A DNA stretch of 8,853 nucleotides from an uncultured bacterium. GTDB lineage: Bacteria; Patescibacteriota; Minisyncoccia; Phycocordibacterales; Phycocordibacteraceae. The notes beneath the pieces were generated by a model. It worked only from the letters and a program-made list of their open reading frames with translations. It had not been told where the DNA came from and ran no database searches. The translations under genes were made by a program, and so were the position numbers. Shown piece by piece: positions 1 through 5,924 of this stretch (position 1 is the stretch's first letter; the number at the start of each line of letters is the position of its first letter). The stretch covers positions 1 to 8,853 of the forward strand of contig CALUBY010000031.1 in the NCBI GenBank assembly GCA_943914435.1, given 5' to 3'.

Positions 1-143
1 ATTTTCATAAACAATCCTTGGTCGCCGCTCAATTCCATTGCTTCAGAATACCGTACTCTAAGAAATCAGGCAGCTTTCGTAACGTAGTGACGCACTTGTA
101 TCGAGAACGAACGCGCCGGTGCCGGTTTTGATATACTGGCAAA
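1..143. other. Upstream flank, no confident gene
   Basis: No complete gene can be supported here. Plus-strand frame 1 is open from the window edge to a stop at 85-87, and frame 3 is open to a stop at 128-130. Either could be the 3' end of a gene that starts outside the window, but neither translation is recognisable. A minus-strand reading frame across this stretch runs into recJ and looks like an antisense shadow. The last 15 bases carry the recJ promoter. Confidence 0.4.
129..137 (+). promoter_or_regulatory. Extended -10 promoter of recJ
   Basis: The sequence TGATATACT matches the extended -10 form (TG, one base, then TATACT at 132-137). No convincing -35 is seen, which is acceptable for an extended -10 promoter. 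Only six bases (GGCAAA) separate the hexamer from the recJ ATG at 144, so transcription would start at or next to the A of the start codon and the mRNA would be leaderless. No Shine-Dalgarno sequence precedes the ATG. Confidence 0.6.
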
Positions 144-1895
144 ATGTTCCTCCCCCATGACCCTATAGACGAATCGGTGCGTGAGTCGCTTCGAGCATAT
201 GACGACATTACCGCCTCACTTCTTGCGCGTCGTGGTGTTAGCACAAAAGAAGAAGCAGAGATGTTTTTGTCTCCTTCGTACGATAATCATATACATGATC
301 CGATGCTGATGGTTGATATGCCAAAGGCGGCGGCGCGACTTGCTGCGGCAATCGCGTCAGGCGAAAAGATTGCGGTATGGAGCGATTATGACTGCGATGG
401 CATTCCGGGCGGGGTACTCATGCATGATTTCCTTAAAAAAGCGGGTGCCAACTTTGTGAACTATATTCCGCACCGACACAATGAAGGGTACGGCGTAAAT
501 AGTGCGGGACTCGAAAGTCTTAAGAGAGAAGGAGTGAGTCTTGTTATAACGGTTGACTCGGGCATTACCGATACCGAAGCGGTTGCTCATGCAAATGGTC
601 TTGGTATGGAGGTGATTGTTACGGATCACCACCTGCCTGCGGCAGGTGGACTACCTCCTGCTTTTGCGGTGCTCAATCCAAACGCACGAGAAGATGAGAC
701 GTATCCTTATAAGGGACTGTGTGGTGCGGGTGTTGCGTGGAAGCTCGTATGCGCAACGCTCATGGTCGGGTTCCCGGGAAGGGACCTCATTCCTGAGGGG
801 TGGGAGAAGTGGCTACTCGACATGGCCGGCATGTCGACTATTGCCGACATGGTGCCCCTCACCGGTGAGAACCGTGTGATTGCAACGTATGGTCTTATGG
901 TGATGCGCAAAAGTCCACGGGTGGGTCTTCAGAAGCTTGCCAAAGTAGCCCGTGTCGATCAACGACGCATTGTTGAAGACGATATTGGTTTTATGCTTGG
1001 ACCAAGAATCAATGCAGCATCTCGTATGGGTGACCCGCGTGATGCATTTCTTCTCCTCTCAACCACGGACGAAGCAGAAGCTGACATGCTCGCAAAGAAA
1101 CTGGAGGCACTGAATCGGTCGAGACGCGCGACCGCAGGCGCTATAACGCGTGCGGTTCATGACCGGTTGCTTGAGCGTACGCACGAAGGAAAAGAGCTCT
1201 CAAGTGTCATTGCTATGGGCGACCCTGATTGGCGTCCCGGGTTATTAGGACTTGTTGCGAACGGTATAGCAGAAGAGTATGGCCGTCCCGTGTTTCTGTG
1301 GGGGCGTGAGGGGAATGACACTATGAAAGGATCATGCCGTTCTGGACCCGGAAACGTAAACGTTGTTTCGCTCATGGAAGCAGCAGGGGATACGTTTCTT
1401 GGGTTTGGAGGTCACAAAGCATCGGGGGGCTTTTCCGTTGCACCTGACGCGGTGTTTGATCTTGAAGAGCGTCTTGCGAGGGCACTCAAGAGTCTTCCTG
1501 AACAAGATGCACATGAGGAGGTGCGTGCAGATCTATCACTCACGCCTGAAAATGTATCAAAAGAGCTTCTCAAAAAGTTCAATCTCCTCGCGCCTTTTGG
1601 CATGAAAAACCCAAAGCCATCGGTCGCATTCAACAACGTTGTTATTGAACGAGTCACGTGGTTTGGAAAAAGCGAAGAGCACCTCCGCCTTTCCATACGA
1701 AGAGGACATGAAGCATTTCCTGAGGAACCTATCGAAGCCATGACTTTTTTTGCAAAGCGCCAGCTTGGCGAAAGTGCAAAAGCACTTGAGCAGGGTCACA
1801 CCATTGCATTGCTCGCACATATAGAAGAAGACACGTTTACTCGAGGACAGCCCCTGCGTCTACGCATCATCAGTCTTTCGCGAGTGCTAGGATAG
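144..1895 (+). CDS. recJ: Single-stranded-DNA-specific exonuclease RecJ
   Basis: RecJ is a cytoplasmic 5'-3' exonuclease on single-stranded DNA, used in recombination, mismatch and base-excision repair. All main DHH-family motifs are visible: DYDCDG (81-86), VDSG (137-140), DHH (161-163) and IADMVPL (233-239) with metal-binding Asp/His residues, then GPRINAASRMGD (286-297). The DHHA1 nucleic-acid-binding motif GGHKASGGF is at 422-430, and the C-terminal OB-like domain begins around LAPFGMKNPKP (482-492). The length of 583 aa is normal for RecJ. One deviation: the family motif usually read as WH-x-GVxGIVA is WRPGLLGLVA here (363-372), with Arg in place of His. The ATG at 144 is chosen because it is the first start in frame, is preceded by a -10 element at leaderless spacing, and gives a normal N-terminus. 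The next gene begins 4 nt after the stop. Confidence 0.96.
   Translation: MFLPHDPIDESVRESLRAYDDITASLLARRGVSTKEEAEMFLSPSYDNHIHDPMLMVDMPKAAARLAAAIASGEKIAVWSDYDCDGIPGGVLMHDFLKKAGANFVNYIPHRHNEGYGVNSAGLESLKREGVSLVITVDSGITDTEAVAHANGLGMEVIVTDHHLPAAGGLPPAFAVLNPNAREDETYPYKGLCGAGVAWKLVCATLMVGFPGRDLIPEGWEKWLLDMAGMSTIADMVPLTGENRVIATYGLMVMRKSPRVGLQKLAKVARVDQRRIVEDDIGFMLGPRINAASRMGDPRDAFLLLSTTDEAEADMLAKKLEALNRSRRATAGAITRAVHDRLLERTHEGKELSSVIAMGDPDWRPGLLGLVANGIAEEYGRPVFLWGREGNDTMKGSCRSGPGNVNVVSLMEAAGDTFLGFGGHKASGGFSVAPDAVFDLEERLARALKSLPEQDAHEEVRADLSLTPENVSKELLKKFNLLAPFGMKNPKPSVAFNNVVIERVTWFGKSEEHLRLSIRRGHEAFPEEPIEAMTFFAKRQLGESAKALEQGHTIALLAHIEEDTFTRGQPLRLRIISLSRVLG
629..649. repeat. Perfect inverted repeat inside the recJ DHH motif
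   Basis: Two 9-base arms, CCACCTGCC (629-637) and GGCAGGTGG (641-649), are exact reverse complements around a TGC loop. The sequence encodes the residues just after the catalytic DHH (HHLPAAGG). It could form a strong hairpin in mRNA or single-stranded DNA. There is no T-run after it, so it is not a terminator. No second copy was noticed in the window. Confidence 0.6.
1888..1893 (+). promoter_or_regulatory. Possible -10 element of the 458-aa gene
   Basis: TAGGAT lies exactly 6 nt before the ATG at 1900 and overlaps the recJ stop codon (1893-1895). By itself it is a weak match to TATAAT. It is listed because the same TANNNT hexamer at the same 6-nt spacing occurs before recJ, rnhA and comEC. 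The intervening AGGTGC could instead act as a poorly placed ribosome binding site. Confidence 0.35.
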
Positions 1896-1899
1896 GTGC

Positions 1900-3276
1900 A
1901 TGAGAGAAGGCATGCCTCACGGAGTTATTGCTATGCGTGCGGCGAGATTGCGGGAATCTCCAGAAGATCCTATGGACCGCCGTGTTTTTCTTGCAACTGC
2001 TATTGTGAATGCAGCGAGTGCCGTTACGGTAGCGGGTTTTGTAGGAGAGCGAGCTCACCATATAAGTACTCGTAATAGAGTGCAGAAAGTGGGGAATGTC
2101 GTGCCACTTTTTGACCGACGAGGAGAGCAAGACTCGAACGGAGAACATACCGAGACAAGCGAAACACAGGAGTTTGTGGAAGAGCCACACCTTGTTCCCG
2201 ATGAGTTAGTGGGTACGCTGCCCTCAGGCCTTGAGCGCGATTACCTCGGGGCCGTCGCAAGTCGTGAGCGACTGCCACGCGAGCTTCCTCCTATTGCATT
2301 CAATGAAAATCTGAATGCCATGCTTTCCGAGAAAAGGGACATAAATCAGATGGGAAAGAAAGGGTCGGATCACGCAGAAGTGTTTGAGGAACTTGCTGAT
2401 TCGTATACTCGTCTTTGGAACCGAGGAGAAATTCGCAAGACAAATCTTGCGGGACTAAAGTCTCTCATTACGGACGAATCCTATAAGCTCTTGCAGGAAC
2501 TTGATGGTAGCTATGATGCTATTGTCCGCACCTATTTCCGTCCTTACTTTGAACAAAACAATATACAAGGAGAGTATCTTAGAAAGTTTGAGGTAAGTGC
2601 AGCATCTATGCTTGCATACTTGGTTCGTCACATTACGCCTGATGTGCAGCTTGCCTATATTGCAACGGAAATCATGCCGTCACCCGAGCGAGGCGCTGCG
2701 CTTCTTTCGTTCTTGCTCGAGCACGCAGGCCTTGAGTTCATTGAACGTATCCCTGCTCTCGGAGATCAGCTGCTTTCCTATGGACCATTCCAGCTTACTC
2801 CTTTTGTTATTGGAGAAGACGCGAGTGTCACCCAGCTTCTTAAGGTTATTCGCAAAGAACATCTCGTACCTGATGACTTAGCAGATTTTTCTTCAATAGA
2901 AGAGCATCTACGTGCAGGGTTTCTTTTCGCGACCCATAACCTCATAACCTTAATGCAAGATGCCATTAAAGGAGGACGGTATGATGAACTCGTTACGTTG
3001 TGTGAAAGCGCTTCTGCAGGCAGTAGTGGAGGCAGGTCGACCGTGTTTCTTGAATACCTTTCCGCAGCGCACCATCGACCGGCTGTTGCTCGTGAGGTAA
3101 TGCAGACGTGGACTGCACAGAATATGAACAAACCGCTTGCGTCACGCACGAAAACTCTTTCAGGAGCGTTCGGTAACGGTGCGGCCGACACACAGGTTAA
3201 GACGTATGCCGATAAGGCGCAGCAGCATTTTATGCATATTAAGCGATACCTTCATAAGAATCCTTCCGCGTCGTAA
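1900..3276 (+). CDS. Membrane-anchored protein with possible lysozyme/transglycosylase-like domain
   Basis: No family is recognised with certainty. Residues 25-50 form an N-terminal export or anchor segment: MDRRVFLATA followed by a hydrophobic stretch to about 47. The RRVFL string resembles a twin-arginine signal. Residues 66-100 are a polar, acidic linker, and residues 110-458 are a predicted mostly helical, presumably extracytoplasmic domain. That domain has features in the order seen in soluble lytic transglycosylases: a candidate catalytic Glu (E257 in IATEIMPS), SYGPFQLTP (293-301) resembling the S-x-G-x-x-Q motif, a helix around 335-352 (HLRAGFLFATHNLITL), YLSAAHHRPAV (386-396) resembling the AAYNAGP region, and a C-terminal helix around 432-451. 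This is family-pattern inference only. The start at 1900 fits the leaderless pattern, but ATG 1972 would put the anchor directly at the N-terminus and is a real alternative. It lies 4 nt after recJ and 9 nt before rnhA, so cotranscription is likely. Confidence 0.8.
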   Translation: MREGMPHGVIAMRAARLRESPEDPMDRRVFLATAIVNAASAVTVAGFVGERAHHISTRNRVQKVGNVVPLFDRRGEQDSNGEHTETSETQEFVEEPHLVPDELVGTLPSGLERDYLGAVASRERLPRELPPIAFNENLNAMLSEKRDINQMGKKGSDHAEVFEELADSYTRLWNRGEIRKTNLAGLKSLITDESYKLLQELDGSYDAIVRTYFRPYFEQNNIQGEYLRKFEVSAASMLAYLVRHITPDVQLAYIATEIMPSPERGAALLSFLLEHAGLEFIERIPALGDQLLSYGPFQLTPFVIGEDASVTQLLKVIRKEHLVPDDLADFSSIEEHLRAGFLFATHNLITLMQDAIKGGRYDELVTLCESASAGSSGGRSTVFLEYLSAAHHRPAVAREVMQTWTAQNMNKPLASRTKTLSGAFGNGAADTQVKTYADKAQQHFMHIKRYLHKNPSAS

Positions 3277-3279
3277 GAT
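3274..3279 (+). promoter_or_regulatory. Possible -10 element of rnhA
   Basis: TAAGAT lies exactly 6 nt before the rnhA ATG at 3286 and includes the stop codon of the preceding gene (TAA, 3274-3276). The intervening bases are AGGGCT. A -10 at this distance would give a leaderless rnhA transcript. Alternatively the GGG may serve as a minimal ribosome binding site in a cotranscribed message. Confidence 0.4.
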
Positions 3280-3285
3280 AGGGCT

Positions 3286-3702
3286 ATGCTATTTACTATT
3301 TATGGTGATGGAGGCTCGCGTGGAAACCCGGGTCCTGCCGGGTCTGGTGCAATAATCAGAAACGAGAAAGGGGAAACAGTCGCAACTGTTTCAGAGTATC
3401 TTGGAGTCACCACCAATAACGTCGCTGAATATACGGCGATACTGCGAGCACTTGAGACTCTTTCGACCCTTCTTGAAGGGGAAGCAAAGAACGCACGTGT
3501 CCGCGTGTGTATGGACAGTATGCTTGTCGTGCGCCAGATGAAAGGGGAATGGAAGATTAAACACCCAAACATGAAACCGCTTGCAGCGAGGGTGTTCGAG
3601 CTTGCGCGTCTTTTCGGTGACGTAACGTATGAGCACGTGTACCGCGAGCACAATAAGGACGCAGACCGACTTGCAAACGAGGCTATGGATCGAGGGGTGT
3701 AG
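3286..3702 (+). CDS. rnhA: Ribonuclease HI family protein
   Basis: RNase HI cleaves the RNA strand of RNA-DNA hybrids, acting on R-loops, replication primers and misincorporated ribonucleotides in the cytoplasm. The catalytic carboxylates are all visible: D8 in YGDGGSRGNPGP, E48 in NNVAEYTAI, D77 in CMDSMLVV and D127 in EHNKDADRLAN. H122 is in the position of the flexible catalytic His. At 138 aa it is a compact version. The region where the E. coli enzyme has its basic handle is short here (GEWKIKHPNMKPL, 87-99), as in many bacterial and archaeal short RNase HI proteins. The start at 3286 places the first beta strand (LFTIYGDGG) directly at the N-terminus, as usual. It follows the 458-aa gene by 9 nt and precedes comEC by 66 nt. 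Confidence 0.95.
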   Translation: MLFTIYGDGGSRGNPGPAGSGAIIRNEKGETVATVSEYLGVTTNNVAEYTAILRALETLSTLLEGEAKNARVRVCMDSMLVVRQMKGEWKIKHPNMKPLAARVFELARLFGDVTYEHVYREHNKDADRLANEAMDRGV

Positions 3703-3756
3703 TGGGTAGGGGCAAGGCCAGACCTTCTATTATTCGAGTGGGGAATCACCCACGGC

Positions 3757-3762
3757 TATGCT
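3757..3762 (+). promoter_or_regulatory. Possible -10 element of comEC
   Basis: TATGCT is followed by six bases (CAAAGC) and then the comEC ATG at 3769. It is the fourth consecutive gene with a TANNNT hexamer at this exact distance. The 66-nt gap after rnhA leaves room for an independent promoter. No Shine-Dalgarno sequence is present before the ATG. Confidence 0.4.
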
Positions 3763-3768
3763 CAAAGC

Positions 3769-5253
3769 ATGGAACGAGCCTTCCTCGCAGGGTTCGCAGG
3801 GTTTACGAGCGGCATACTGTGCTGCTCATTCTTTTCGCCTGGATGGTGGTTCCCTGCCATGCTCGCCCTTATGGGTGTTCTTGTGCTTGGGACAGCGTGT
3901 TTTTCTAAAAGGAAGACACAGCTCTTATGTGCGGTCACCATGCTCGCAGCAACACTTGGTATGGGGCGGGTGATGGTAATGCCCTCGAGCCTGCCAGAAA
4001 GTTTTGTGCCGTTACTCGAAACAACAACCTCACTCGAAGGTGTCGTTGTGGGTGAACCGGATATTCGTGAGACAACCCAGCGTGTTCCGGTTCAGATTCA
4101 TATTCAAAAAGAACAGACAGTCGTGCTTGCGGTGCTTCCGCTTCATCCTCGTATAGCTCGGGGTGACCGCATTCTTGTTACGGGAAAGGTTGTTTCTCCG
4201 GAACCGTTTGAAACGGACACGGGCCGCACGTTTCGATACGATCGCTTTTTGGCCAAGGATGGCATATTTGCGCTTGTTGAACATGGTCATGCTGAACATA
4301 TCGATACAAACATTCGTTTCGAGGCATGGGGCATGCGCCTGTTAAGCAGCGGCAAGAGACAGTTTCAAGAAGCGCTTGCCCAGGCTCTTCCGGAACCAGG
4401 CGCGTCTCTTGCCTCAGGACTCCTTACGGGCGGGAAACAAGGCCTTGGAAGTGATCTTCTCGACGCGTTCATCATCGCGGGTCTTGTGCATATTGTTGTT
4501 TTGTCCGGGTACAACGTCATGATTGTGTCGGAGGCAGTACTGCGCGCGTTTCATTTTCTTCCAAAGCATCTGGCGGCGCTTCTTGCGGGACTTACTATCG
4601 TACTTTTTGTGCTTATGGCGGGTGCAGGGAGTGCGAGTATTCGTGCGGGCTGTATGGCACTTCTGGCTCTCATTGCGCGGGCAACAGGAAGAACCTATGC
4701 GGTGATACGTGCGCTTCTGTTTGTAGCGGCACTCATGCTTTTGGGTAACCCACTCCTCCTCGCGTATGATCCTGGGTTTCAGCTCTCGTTCCTTGCGACC
4801 CTCGGACTCATTCTTCTTCATCCGATACTTGAGTCAGGTCTCCATTTCATTCGATTCACGGTCCTAAAAGAGGTGCTTTCGTCGACCCTTGCAGCGCAAA
4901 TAGCAGTGCTTCCTCTTCTTTTGTATCAAACTGGAGTACTTTCCCTTGTGGCCATACCTGCAAATATTGTAGTGCTTCCTTTTGTGCCGCTTGCCATGTT
5001 TCTTGCGGCAGTGGCAGGCGTTTTATCCTTACTTGTACCGACTCTTGCGCCACTGTTTGGGTTACCCGCACACGTTGTTCTCTCCTACATTATGGGAGTA
5101 GCACGTATTAGTGCAGACATGCCCCTTGCGAGCATTTCGATACCTCCTTTTTCTTTTTGGTTTGTTGTTTTGATGTATGGCGCACTTGGGTATGTACTAC
5201 GAAACGCCCTGCAGCCAGAGGCTGCAGGGCGTTCGAGAAAGGTAGAAGCCTAA
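3769..5253 (+). CDS. comEC: ComEC/Rec2-family DNA uptake channel, lacking the MBL domain
   Basis: ComEC is the inner-membrane channel that imports single-stranded DNA during natural transformation. Here the N-terminal part has membrane segments (about 5-45, 52-70) followed by an OB-like soluble region (about 88-180, matching the ComEC N-terminal domain). The Competence domain fills 210-475 with many membrane helices and clear signatures: LLTGGKQGLGSDLLDAF (218-234), GLVHIVVLSGYNV (238-250, where SGYNV replaces the common SGLHV), GAGSASIRAGCMALLA (285-300), DPGFQLSFLATLGLI (334-348) and the stretch AAQIAVLPLLLYQTGVLS (375-392). The protein stops at 494 aa, whereas classical ComEC is about 750 aa with a C-terminal metallo-beta-lactamase domain. 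That domain is encoded separately at 5923-6789. The 3' end overlaps the convergent dismutase gene by 4 nt. Confidence 0.93.
   Translation: MERAFLAGFAGFTSGILCCSFFSPGWWFPAMLALMGVLVLGTACFSKRKTQLLCAVTMLAATLGMGRVMVMPSSLPESFVPLLETTTSLEGVVVGEPDIRETTQRVPVQIHIQKEQTVVLAVLPLHPRIARGDRILVTGKVVSPEPFETDTGRTFRYDRFLAKDGIFALVEHGHAEHIDTNIRFEAWGMRLLSSGKRQFQEALAQALPEPGASLASGLLTGGKQGLGSDLLDAFIIAGLVHIVVLSGYNVMIVSEAVLRAFHFLPKHLAALLAGLTIVLFVLMAGAGSASIRAGCMALLALIARATGRTYAVIRALLFVAALMLLGNPLLLAYDPGFQLSFLATLGLILLHPILESGLHFIRFTVLKEVLSSTLAAQIAVLPLLLYQTGVLSLVAIPANIVVLPFVPLAMFLAAVAGVLSLLVPTLAPLFGLPAHVVLSYIMGVARISADMPLASISIPPFSFWFVVLMYGALGYVLRNALQPEAAGRSRKVEA
5203..5233. terminator. Stem-loop inside the comEC 3' end, possible convergent terminator
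   Basis: Two perfect 14-base arms (5203-5216 and 5220-5233) enclose a 3-base AGA loop. The hairpin is encoded by comEC codons 479-489, close to the stop codon. For the minus-strand dismutase transcript it lies 17 nt past the stop, where a terminator is expected. The T-run after it is short (TTTCG) on that strand and absent on the plus strand. Termination is therefore plausible but not certain; the stem may instead protect RNA 3' ends. Confidence 0.55.
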
Positions 5254-5843
5254 CGGGAGTTCGTAAGCCTGTTCTCAACGACGCTCCAGTGGACATTGTC
5301 GAGAAATGCCTCAACGTAGCTTTTCTTTTCGGCAGGTACATAGTCAACCATGTACGCATGTTCCCAGAGATCTATCGCAAGGAGGATAGGAAGACCAGCA
5401 AGCTGACCTACTTCATGGTCGTTTACGAAAGCTGTGTGAAGCGTGTTTCCTTGCTTGTCGAAGTACAGCACCACCCATCCAATACCGCGAGTTCCCGCGA
5501 CTTCCTTTAGGTGAGCAAGGAGACCCTCAAAGCTTCCATACTTGTCGACGACGGCCTCATGAAAAGGTCCGTCGGAAGAAGGAAGAGACGCGCCCCCTTC
5601 AAACTGTTCGAAGTAATACTCGTGCATGCGCATTCCGTCGAATTCAAATCCAAGACGTCGTCTAAGTTCATTGATGACAAAAGCGTTTGCCTCTGCATCC
5701 TCTGAACGAAGCTTTTGAATGGTTTCGAGTATGAGGTTGGTGTGCTTTACGTATCCTTCGTACAGCGCGAGATGTACGGCTATCTGCTCAGACGAGAGAC
5801 CGGTGAGGGTAGGGAGGGTAAAGGTGCGGGGGGTATATGACAT
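5250..5843 (-). CDS. sod: Superoxide dismutase, Fe/Mn family
   Basis: This enzyme converts superoxide to hydrogen peroxide and oxygen. The four metal ligands are recognisable: H24 (IAVHLALYEGYV), H74 (MRMHEYYFEQF), D158 and H162 (AIDLWEHAYMVDY). Y31 matches the gateway Tyr. The spacing from the first His to this Tyr is one residue shorter than in E. coli FeSOD. G70, four residues before the second His ligand, occupies the site of the Fe-type active-site Gln. H143 (FVNDHEVG) appears to stand where Mn-type enzymes have Gln. Residue D-2 is Ala156, against Gly in E. coli MnSOD and Thr in FeSOD. Metal preference therefore cannot be read from the sequence. The length of 197 aa is normal. There is no signal peptide, so it is likely cytoplasmic. 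It is convergent with comEC and divergent from the MBL gene, and so is inserted between the two halves of the split ComEC system. Confidence 0.95.
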   Translation of the reverse strand: MSYTPRTFTLPTLTGLSSEQIAVHLALYEGYVKHTNLILETIQKLRSEDAEANAFVINELRRRLGFEFDGMRMHEYYFEQFEGGASLPSSDGPFHEAVVDKYGSFEGLLAHLKEVAGTRGIGWVVLYFDKQGNTLHTAFVNDHEVGQLAGLPILLAIDLWEHAYMVDYVPAEKKSYVEAFLDNVHWSVVENRLTNSR

Positions 5844-5867
5844 AGGGTTGGGTGCTAGTTCCTCAGT

Positions 5868-5873
5868 AGTATA
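5868..5873 (-). promoter_or_regulatory. -10 element of the superoxide dismutase gene
   Basis: On the minus strand this reads TATACT, the same hexamer as in the recJ promoter. Transcription would begin near 5861 and leave a leader of roughly 18 nt. A GAGGA sequence lies in that leader but about 16 nt from the ATG, too far for a standard ribosome binding site. No good -35 is seen at 16-18 nt spacing. Confidence 0.45.
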
Positions 5874-5909
5874 TCGCGCAATGGGATGAGGACTCCGTGA
5901 GTGTGCGAG

Positions 5910-5924
5910 TATGGATTAATCCAT
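5910..5924. promoter_or_regulatory. Palindrome and possible -10 at the MBL gene start
   Basis: ATGGATTAATCCAT (5911-5924) is a perfect 14-bp palindrome that contains the first two bases of the MBL start codon at 5923. The overlapping TATGGA (5910-5915) lies 7 nt before that ATG and could be a -10 for a near-leaderless mRNA. The palindrome would then sit over the transcription start, where a dimeric repressor could act. Some 14-bp palindromes are expected by chance in a window of this size. Confidence 0.3.

Noticed and set aside
29..244. 71-codon minus-strand frame crossing the recJ start
   Set aside because: It overlaps the first 100 bases of recJ in antisense and has no recognisable product or start signal.
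2778..3191. 137-codon minus-strand frame inside the 458-aa gene
   Set aside because: Antisense shadow. The plus-strand frame has better start context and gene spacing.
3300..3749. 149-codon open frame on the minus strand opposite rnhA
   Set aside because: It lies fully antisense to a certain RNase HI gene. Its translation is rich in Ser/Arg, with no recognisable motif, and there is no ribosome binding site.
3738..3753. Small hairpin GTGGG/CCCAC between rnhA and comEC
   Set aside because: The stem is only 5 bp and no T-run follows, so it is not supported as a terminator.
3769..5253. comEC as a truncated pseudogene
   Set aside because: All channel motifs are intact and it ends directly after the membrane domain. 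The missing MBL domain exists as a separate intact gene, so a natural split is more likely than decay.
5157..5510. 117-codon plus-strand frame across the comEC end and the antisense of sod
   Set aside because: It overlaps two well-supported genes. Its translation has no family pattern, so it is a shadow of their codon use.
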